Below, in pieces: positions 10,428 to 20,606 of a stretch of 64,000 nucleotides of DNA. A program made the position numbers and the translations under genes. Below the pieces are notes generated by a model. The model had not been told where the DNA came from. It did no database searches and saw nothing but the letters and a program-made list of their open reading frames with translations. Location: assembly GCA_964017195.1 (NCBI GenBank), contig OZ024895.1:46371673-46435672 (forward strand), read 5' to 3'. Each line of letters opens with the position of its first letter. The first letter of the stretch is position 1. This stretch comes from Siderastrea radians. Taxonomy: Eukaryota; Cnidaria; Anthozoa; Scleractinia; Rhizangiidae.

Positions 10428-13400
10428 TTGTCCAGATACATGTATGCCTTAATCCTGTTCAGCAAAGTTTTTGTGCCAGACTACCACTGCACCACTCTAC
10501 TTAGAAAAGAAAACACCTTGTAAAGGAGAAGTTTTCATATCATTCACAGTATCACATAAACAGGTAACTGGATCAGCGTGCACATCCATACAAAGACTTT
10601 CACACACTTTGCTGAAGCATGAAATTGACCTAGCACAGCCATGTGAACAGAATCCAAAACTTAACCATTTTTTTCCTGTTAACATATTGCTCAGCACGTA
10701 AGGGACTAGGACCATTATCACTCCCCTGGTTTTCCTGAACAGTTTGTTGGTACCCATTTTAATCAGTAACTTGGTGAAGAGGCAATGTAAGGGGAGGAGG
10801 TCTTGTGCAATAAAACAAGATCACATTTAATGCAGGGACGACCCTTGAACTACTGATCATCTGAGTCCAACAGGCTTATCACTAGACCCTCAGGCCCACA
10901 CAATTATAATTACATTTACAAGGAGGGAGGGTCACCCTAGCAAGCAGGTTACCCTAGCACTCACACATTTCCTCTTTTTTTCTTCATCAAGTTTTACAAG
11001 GCTGCTAGGGCTACCCGGGTAGGCAGGTTACCCTATCTGCATGCTAGGGTTACCCTGGCAGGCAGGTTAACTTTTTCCCTTGAAAACACTCCAGGTAGGG
11101 TTAATCCGCCTACCCGGGTTAAACTGTCTACTTGTTTCTAGTCCCTTGGTAACCATGTGCGGTTACCAAGGGACTGGACTAACTGTGTACGGTTACCAAT
11201 GCGCTTGGTAACCATGTGCAGTTACCAAGGGCATTAAGTTGTCCCAGGTTGTAGGGTTACTCTACCTGTGAAATTTTGCTTGTGAACCCGGGCTATCTTT
11301 GACCCTCCTGCTAGGGTTAACCCGCTTGCTAGCGTAACCCTCCCTCCTTGTAAACAGGCCCTAAGACACCTTGCTATCTTCTCCCCCTTTCCTCCTTTGC
11401 ACTGTTGAAAAGACTACAAAATTTGGTATTGTCATTTTCTTTCCAACATTGAATGCGGGGAGGGGTGGCCACAAACAAGGTATCAAGTGTCTCAAGAATT
11501 TATTTGTGGCTCTCTTGCTGCCATGCCTCCATTCAGCACATGTAGAGATTTAATTTGATTATGTTTACAAAAGCAAACCTGATTATGGTGAGAAAAAACT
11601 CTGACAAATGACCGGGCTACTGCAGCCTTGTCCTTGACGAGCTCACCCAGAATGTGAGCTGCTGTTGTACGAACATCCTGACAAACAAATGAAAAATTAG
11701 GGCTAAACTATATACCTCTGTCTGTCTGACTCAAGAATGGCTACAAAAAGGCTGTTGGTTAACATTCGTTGAGTCACAATGATATTGACAACCAAGGTAA
11801 CATGGTTGGTAACCATGGCAACCTCTGGCACCTATCACATTGGTCCATCAGTGGAGAACAGAAAGGAGGGAGAATTCACCACCTGATCATAAGGTGGGTG
11901 GGGGGGAACATAAGACAAGTAAATAAGTCAAGAAAATCTAGCAAGCTGCAAGAGCAAAACTTCTCAGAAACATCTCAAAATGTGCTCTGAAAATGAATGC
12001 AAAAACAAAATCTCGAGTGAAAACAAGTTATATTCTCATACCTGGTCTTCTTTGATGTCTAGAACTGTTTCCCTCAAAGGATCATAGAAACTTGAAGGGA
12101 AAACATGGTCTTGAGTGTGACAAACTCTGAGTCTTAGAGAGCCCAGCTCCTGCTTGCCATTAGTGGGGTCATTTTTATCCTCGCGAGGGCCAAGCCAATA
12201 CCTTAACAGAGCACACAATCACATTCAAGACACAGGAATATAATTATTTTTCAAAATTAAGCTATTTGGAAAGTGGAGCAACATACTTTTCAGAAAGATA
12301 CATGCAGGACAAAACATTATGTCAAATAATTTTAGATCATTAGACTAACACTTGCCCGACAACCAGAGCTTACAACTCTAGTAAGGACGTTCACGCGAAA
12401 TCTTCAACAGTACAGAATTTTTTTCATATTTTGCCACAGTCACATTCAATGAGTTACCCATGTCAGATGTAAAAACACTGGGGTTTCACTGCCTTCATTT
12501 CAGAGATAAAGCCTGTGGATTAGGGCTACAATGATACACTGATGCATCGGTGAACCACGATATTTTTTCCTACGATACGAATATCGATATTTGAACAAGA
12601 TATCGCAATATTACGATACAGTATAATACGTTACATCAACAAATTTGTGAAATTACTGTATTCCTTATCCAAGCTCTGCATTTTAGCCCTTGCAAGGCAA
12701 TTTGATGTTGTGTTATTACTATGTTAAATTTGTTATGATGGAAATAATTTATTTGAAAGTAATGGTCTAAGTTGTTGGTTTACTAACTAGTTTTGTCAGG
12801 CAAAATAATATATCATTATCATGTATCATATCGTGGCCCTTATGCCGATATATGTATCGTATTGCTGGAAAATGTATCGTTGCAGCCGTACTGTGGATAA
12901 CTCAACATAGTGGCTTGCACTGGTGACCCACTTTCTTAGTCAAGTTTCATCCACAGAGGGTCTATTGACCTTATAGTTTTAACTGGTGCCATTGTTTCAA
13001 ATAACACTCATGCCCAATACACCCGAACTGAATCGGACCAACTGTAGGCACAGACGACCGGACTCAGCAGAAGTCAGGTCGCGAAATTTATTACGCCTTA
13101 CCGGAAGTAGATTTCTAGTGGGGGTATGGGAAGAAGAGAGACCCTGGGAACAAGGTGGACTGGAAGTTAGCTAAAGGAGGCCCAGGGTACCAAATGTTGG
13201 CAAACCATCACGGCCCGAGACGGACCGTCACGACCCGTCACAGCAAAACTCGACCCGATTCACCGGAAGTCAGTTTGTGAACAAAAGCTTAACATGACGC
13301 AAACGGAGGAAAATGGCAACCAAATGACATACATGTATATATATACCTCGTTCTAACCGTCAGACGAGTAATGGACAGGCTTATCAATATAAGCAGAGGA

Positions 13401-16400
13401 ATGACAAAAGCGTCAGATGATCAATGGAGACGCATATTCAAATGCAAGCAGATGAAAACATACCTACACGCGTACGTATACCTTGTTCTAAGCGTCAGAC
13501 AAGCAATGGAGGTAAACTCAGGCAGACGAAAAACAAAACTACTTGTGCATGTATACCTCGTTCTAAGTGTCAGATGAGCAATGGAGATGCACATTTAAAT
13601 GCAAGCAGGCAAAAAATAAACCTACAAGTGCATGTATACCTCATTCTAAGCGTCAGACAAGCAGTCAGATGAGCAATGTAGACACTTGTAAACTTAAACA
13701 GACAAAAAAACAAAGTAACACACTGATGCATGTATACCTTGTTCTAAGCATCAGAAGAGCAATGGAGACGCTTATAAATGCAAGCAGACGGAAAAAAATT
13801 ACACGTGCATGTATACCTGCTTCTAAGCATCAGACGAGCAATGGAGACGCTTGTAAACTCAAGCAGACAAAAAACTGAACTACACGTGCAAATTGTATAC
13901 CCTATTCAAAGCGTTAGACGAACAGAAGAGTGCCATAAGAGCTAAATCGGAGAGTGGTATAATAGGAGTTGTGATCTATAATTTTTCCAATTCTCTGATC
14001 ATTTAAACGTAAGGCACGAATGAGAATCGCAACACACCGATTAGAATTTTTACTTTTTAAGGGAAAACACGCGAACCGAAGCGGAAAACACTGAACATGC
14101 CCCTTATGCTTCATTCTTTAAACGTTGAGGCGGGAACAAAAATCGTAGCGTATCAATTTATCAATTTCCCTCTTTAGGAACTGAAAACACTCGAGCCGAA
14201 GTGGGAAACGCAAATAAACATACGAAAGCGAACAAAGAAAAGATAAATGCATGAATGCTTTGTTCTTAAACGTGAGCCGGGGATAAAAATCGCAAGGGGG
14301 GAATTTACAATACCCGGTTCACTTCAAAGACTGCTCCTAAAGTCATCGAAATTTGCATAACAACAACTCAGCTGTTCAACAGAAATTCGTTAAGCGTGTG
14401 TAATGAAAGAAGACGGCCTGATATTTCCCGTTTTTTAAGCGTGCCATGCGAGAAAGGTGAAAATTGGACAGTTGCAACAATCAGACAATTGGAGTCTTCT
14501 TACAAGAAGACGCAAAAATGCAAAATACAGTATTAGATTCGCGCAATGGGAAAAATCGGACGAATCGTACAATCGCAGACTTGTTACCAGAAGGTCGTTT
14601 TGATAAAATCGGACAATTACTATTTTTTGATATTTTATATTGAGATAGATTGTATAGATTACTATTCTTGTAACAGGCACTTAATCTTGTCGTTTAGACT
14701 GTGAAGTGCATTTTTCAATAAAAGAATTACTACTACTACTTTAATACTACTAAGAATCGTTACCAGAACGCCATTTTGTTAAAATCGGATAATTGCAAGT
14801 ACAGTCATAGAATAGGAGAATCGGAAAAATCGGAAGAACCATACAATCGGAGACTTGTTATCATAAGGGCGTTTTGTTAAAATCAGATAAACGGCGATCA
14901 CAGTCTGCTCCTCCTAAATGTCCATAAAACTGGTTGATCTCCAAAAGCGCGAACGTTAGAAGCTGAGGACTTGAGAACTTTAAAACCTTCATTGAAAAAC
15001 CTCTTTGCCCCGCGTAAGTGCCATCGCCCCAGCAGATCTCTATGTTTACTAAGGCTAAAGGATTTTTTTACTATCCAACAGCCATTAACGACTTTAACTT
15101 TGCTTTTTCCCGTGTGAAAAGTGCTGCGAGGACGCTGTCAGATTGTATAACGGTTGGTTTCTACACAATAGGCCATTCAAGCGAACAATTTTTCTCACCT
15201 CGTCGGATCACACTTATCCGAGTCTTTTAGCATCTATTAGTGGCAAACTATAAAACAGGCTTGAATGGTCTATTGTGTAGAATTCAGTATTGATTCAATT
15301 TGACAGCGTCCTTGTAGCACTTATCATGCAAAAAATTAGTTAAGACGCTTTAACTAGAAAAGGTAAATTTAGAAGTGTTTTCGCTGCTTTTTCGAGCGCT
15401 ATCTCTTTAGTTGATCGTATACATGTACGGCTGTTGAATAGTCAAAAAACCCCGTTAGCTTTTAGAGATCAACTTAGAGAGATGTTTGGAAGGGATAGAA
15501 GGGATAGAATTCGCTCTTGCTTTATTTTTCGCGCACGAGATGACTTCCAATGAGACGGGTGGCATTTTGCTAGACGGGTAGTGTCCACCCGTGTGTGATC
15601 GAGTCGGTTCGCCAACATTTTTTCCCTCCCTCATACCGCTCTACTTGTATTTTTCAAAGTCTCTCGCGAACTGACTTCTGGTTTGTCGGGTGGCGTTTTG
15701 CTAGATGGGTCGTGACGACCCATGTCCGATCGTGTCGGTCCGTCGACATTTCTACCCTCTATGAAACCCACCTGCCATATATTTCGGAGTCTCTCGCACT
15801 CGTGAACTGATTTCCGGTTTGTCGGGTCGTGTTTTGCTAGACCGATCACGAGGGCCCATGTCCGATCGACTCGGTCTGACGAAGTTTCTATCTTCTCTGA
15901 AACCCACCTGCCACATATTTTTAAGTCTCTCGTGAACTGTCTTCTGGTTTGTCGGGTCATGTTTTGCTAGACCGATTGTGACAGCCCATGTCCGACCGAG
16001 TTGGTCCGCCAACATTTCTATCCTCTTTGAAACCCACCTGCCATATTTTTCTAAGTCTCTCGCGAACTGACTTCCCCTTGGTCGGGTCGCGTTATGTTAG
16101 ACGGGTCATGACGGCCCGTCTCTGATCGACTTGGTCCGCCGACATTTCTACTCTCTCTGAAGCCCACCTGCCATATTTTTCCAAGTCTCTCGGGAACTGA
16201 CTTCCGGTTTGTCAGTTCGCATTTTGTTAGAAGGGTTGTGATTGCCTGTGTCTGATCGAGTCGGTCCGCCGACATTTCTACCCTCTCTGAAGCCCATCTG
16301 CCATTTTTTTCTAAGTCTCTCTCGAACTGACTTCCAGTTTGTCAGGTCGTGTTTTGTTAGATGAGTCGTGACGGGCCGTGTCTGATCGACTCGGCCCGCC

Positions 16401-17906
16401 GACATTTCTACCCTCTCTGAGGCCCACCTGCCATATTTTTCCAAGTCTCTCGCGAACTGACTTCCCCTTTGTCGGGTCGTGTTTTGTTAGACGGGTCATG
16501 ACGGCCCATGTCCGATCGACTTGGTCCGCCGACATTTCTACCCTCTCTGAAGCCCACCTGCCGTATTTTTCCAAGTCTCTTGTGAACTGACTTCCCCTTT
16601 GTCGGGTCGTGTTTTGTTAGACGGGTTGTGACGGCCCATGTCCGATTGAGTCGGTCCGCCGACATTTCTACCCTCTCTGAAGCCCATCTGCCATTTTTTT
16701 CTAAGTCTCTCTCGAACTGACTTCCAGTTTGTCAGGTCGTGTTTTGTTAGACGAGTCGTGACGGGCCATGTCTGATCGACTCAACCCGCCGACATTTCTA
16801 CCCTCTCTGAAGCCCACCTGCCATATTTTTCTAAGTCTCTCGCGAACTGACTTCCCCTTTGTCGGGTCGTGTTTTGTTAGACGGGACGTGATGGCCCGTG
16901 TCTGATCGACTTGGTCCGCTGACATTTCTACCCTCTCTGAAGCCCACCTGCCGTATTTTTCCAAGTCTCTCGTGAACTGACTTCCCCTTTGTCGGGTCGT
17001 GTTTTGTTAGACGGGTTGTGACGGCCCGTGTCGGATTGAGTCAGTCCGCCGACATTTCTACCCTCTCTGAAGCCCATCTGCCATTTTTTCTAAGTCTCTC
17101 TCTAACTGACTTCCAGTTTGTCAGGTCGCATTTTGTTAGACAAGTCGTGATGGGCCGTGTCCGATCGACTCGGCCCGCCGACTTTTCTACCATCTCTGAA
17201 GCCCACCTGCCGTATTTTTCTTTGTCTCTCGTGAACTGACTTCCCCTTAAGATGGACCATGCACTGTATTCCTCAGTCCGACTCAGTTAGGGTGTATTGC
17301 CAAAAGACCCACATGCCATATTTCTAAGTCTCTCACAACCTGAATTCCGGTAAGCCGGACCATACACTGCCTTAGTCGGTCCGACTCAGTTTGGGTGTAT
17401 TGGACAACCCTCTCAAATAAACTTGTTTTTTAGGAACTAAACTTAGCAACAAAGTTGTGTTGGTTATAACTAACATACAACTTACCATCCTTCATGTGTT
17501 GTGGATAAGTCACATTTACTTAAAGGAATTCTGACCTACAAGACAATTTAACATAACGAGTCATTACAACCTATTACATTTACCCCTGTTCATTTCAAGT
17601 GAAAACAAATTAGTCACAATGAGCTCTCTGGGAAACCAATAGTTGCAAATGCTCTAGGAAGTAACCCTGCTAGAGAGAAAAAAATCTGAAATTGGCATTG
17701 AAATTAAACCTAAATAAACATTTTAGGAGCAGTCCATCCTCTTCCAAGAGAGATGGCTACCTATTGCGACTTTGCAAAAATGTCGGTATCCTATCTATGG
17801 TGAGCAGTAGTATTCCTCGTCAAGAAAATATCAAGGAAAACTGAACCCAGTTGCTGGCCTAGTGAACTACAGTGGAACCTGTTTAACTCCAGTCAGCAAG
17901 AGACAC

Positions 17907-17942
<36 letters not shown>

Positions 17943-20568
17943 TGCTAACCACTAGAGTTCTCGTAGCTCAGTGGTTAGAGCATCCGACTAGTGTACGGAA
18001 GGTCGGGGGTTCAAATCCCATCTGGAACTCAGAATTTTTTCTGAGTTTCCTCTCTCCACACATCATTCTATTTTCAATAATAATAATAATAAAAATGAAA
18101 GGATTTATATAGCACCATATCCATGGCTCATGGCGCTTTACAATGAAATAATTTAAACAGAAATTAGAAATTTACATCAATGATAAAAGCATAAATACAT
18201 AAAAATACTAACTGAAATTCAAATGAGAAATAAAAAAAAATAAAAATACTAAAATTAATATCTTAATATTTACACTATATGTCAAAATTCATATCTTAAT
18301 ATTAACATTATACATATGATTGTATTAACAAAGTGGCCAGATTAGCATGGTTAATACACAAGATAATCACTGCAGAGTTCATAATAATGTGACTGCATTA
18401 AAGTGGGGGTCACAAGGCAGCGTTCTGCTGTACTTAGCGCTAAACTTCAATACAACACAAAATTTTCACAAGGTAGTAATATTCAGTTCACCTTCAATGA
18501 TTTCATAAATATAAACGTAATCTAAGATCACTTACTTCCCCTAGGAAAATATCTTCACCTATAAGACTGGCACTCCATGCCGCACACCTTAAAGTCAACA
18601 AAAAGTGTCCATTCTTTAATATTTCTTCCAGTAATTCTATAACACAATAAAACCAGTAACTAAAAGTAACGGGTAAAGTATTAATTGAAAATAATAACAT
18701 ACCTCAACACTAAACTTTCAACATCATCAGTGGGTATCTAAAACAAAGTACAAAATATTCATTCATTGATGTGTCAAACTGAGACATTCACAAAGTTTGT
18801 GGACACTGGGCAACTCTCTAAAAAGTTGCATCTAACAAATATACATTTAACATCTATGAAGTACAGGTAAGACAACAAATGCATTTTTACCTCAAAAAGA
18901 AATGACTCGTCAAATTGTGGGTTTAAGGTTCTCTTCTTAACTTTGGTCTTTTTAGGCTCTGACCTGTAAACGGAAATAAATAAGAAGCACAAAGACTCGT
19001 TTCCTAACAAAACATACAATTTAGATGTGTAAGTATTGCATGCTTATGCCTGTTTTCCATATGATTGTTACAATCACTAAATAAAAATGCCACTTACAAA
19101 AAATATGTTTACTTATAGTAATCAGTGAACACAGAGATAGTAATGATGACAAACAAACATTTGCAATGGCTGCAATAACCATGATTGCTATGACCACTAT
19201 GATTGGTGACTGCTACATTTCACGTGATCACAATAATTGCTGAGCACGGTTAGTCTTACTTTCTCAGTGACTGCAATGATCCCAACAATCAGGTGCCTGG
19301 ATGGCAGGTGTAATAATTAATAACAATAATAATTTATTATTATTATTGGATAAGCACCTAGAGAGCGGGCCTTGAATAGAGATGCTGACATAAGGGTCAG
19401 AGAATGTACCATTGCCATTACATCCATACAAATCAGTACACTCTACAATCCTGCAAAAATAGAGAAATAAAATCATTATAAGTAATTATTATACCCCTCC
19501 CTGCCAAACAGCATTATCCCATCATTATTCTGTAACTTACAGTGCTTTCAATAAGCACCGACGGCCGACGAAAAGCGTCGGCTATTATGCTCAGAAAAGT
19601 CGGCTACTTTCTGCCCTAAATTAAAGTAATTGAAGGATGATTGTTTCAAACCCCTAGTTTGATACAGTTGGTTACTCTACTGAAACCAGCTGCCTACTTC
19701 AAATTTTATTGTAACCCCTGAGCTTAAATAACAGAACAGTTTTCTTCACAATATCAATACACTTTGAAGATAATAGGTATAGAGAATTACTAATTAAAAA
19801 AATTGCCAACAAAGGGATGGAACTTTTTTAAGAAACCAAAACAGATAAGACACAAAAACATACCTTATACTAAGTTTGGGTGTATTTGAAAATTCGTCAT
19901 CATCTGTATCAGGTATAAATTCATAATGTTTGATTTCCAAGTGTATTCTTCCTTGGACCTCAGTATCTGGTTCAACATGAACTAAAGGAAGCCATGTATC
20001 GGTATGATAATTATGAACACAACCTTTCTTGATAGCAACCTAAAAACACAAGAAATGAATAAGTTATTTATAATAACTACAGATACAAACCAAGAAAATG
20101 CTGCATAATAGGTCAGATACTGTCAGTGCCAGCACCCCGTCCCCTATCCCTCCCCACCAAAAACCTTAGGTAAAGGGTCGGGACAACGAAAACTGTTTAT
20201 TGAAAAAGCTGTGCACATTGTAACTTAAGGTGCTTCAAGGAACAGCTTTGCTCTTAGAAAACTGATCCCTCTCCCAAGCATATAAGGTCCGAGGACAAAA
20301 TGCATGAATATTAAATATATAAGTATGCATACTTTCATACCTTGGTTACTGTTTATATATAGTAACCTCAAGGTTCCAAGCTCATGCTTAATTAAGTTGC
20401 AGAGGAAACAACAATCACATATTAACATATACTTACCTTTCCAAGCACTGTGTCCTTTCCTATAAGGTCAGTGTCAAAAAGGTAAAAAGATAATGTTCTG
20501 AAGTCTCTTGGAACTTCAAAATGCACATCTTCACCAAAGAACGGGCTGTTAAAAGAAATAAAACATGT

Positions 20569-20606
<38 letters not shown>

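Larger units (their letters stand above)
13014..17403. mobile_element. Candidate ~4.4-kb inverted-repeat element enclosing satellite arrays
   Basis: 13,014-13,041 reads CCCAATACACCCGAACTGAA then TCGGACC; the reverse complement of 17,375-17,403 reads CCAATACACCCAAACTGAGT then CGGACC. Both arms continue with a CCGGAAGTA/CCGGAATT-like stretch. Between them lie a minisatellite, a foldback structure and the 129-bp satellite. No transposase was recognised, so this is inferred from ends alone and could be two remnants of one family rather than a single element. Confidence 0.5.

Noticed and set aside
10497..10757. 86-codon minus-strand ORF as a RasGAP exon
   Set aside because: It lacks RasGAP motifs; the neighbouring true exons (8,498-8,547 and 11,579-11,677) join directly in phase, and part of the ORF overlaps a SINE.
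8885..11354. CRISPR-like arrays (regular short repeats with spacers)
   Set aside because: The repeats are degenerate 8-12-bp words in eukaryotic inverted-repeat elements; no cas genes and no constant repeat/spacer lengths.
15631..17239. Open frames of 70-109 codons in the 129-bp satellite
   Set aside because: 129 is 3x43, so frames stay open by periodicity; both strands are equally open and copies vary without codon constraint.
17957..18029. A functional tRNA-Thr(AGT) gene
   Set aside because: Mismatches in the anticodon and T stems and a continuing hairpin after the B box point to a SINE head or pseudo-tRNA.
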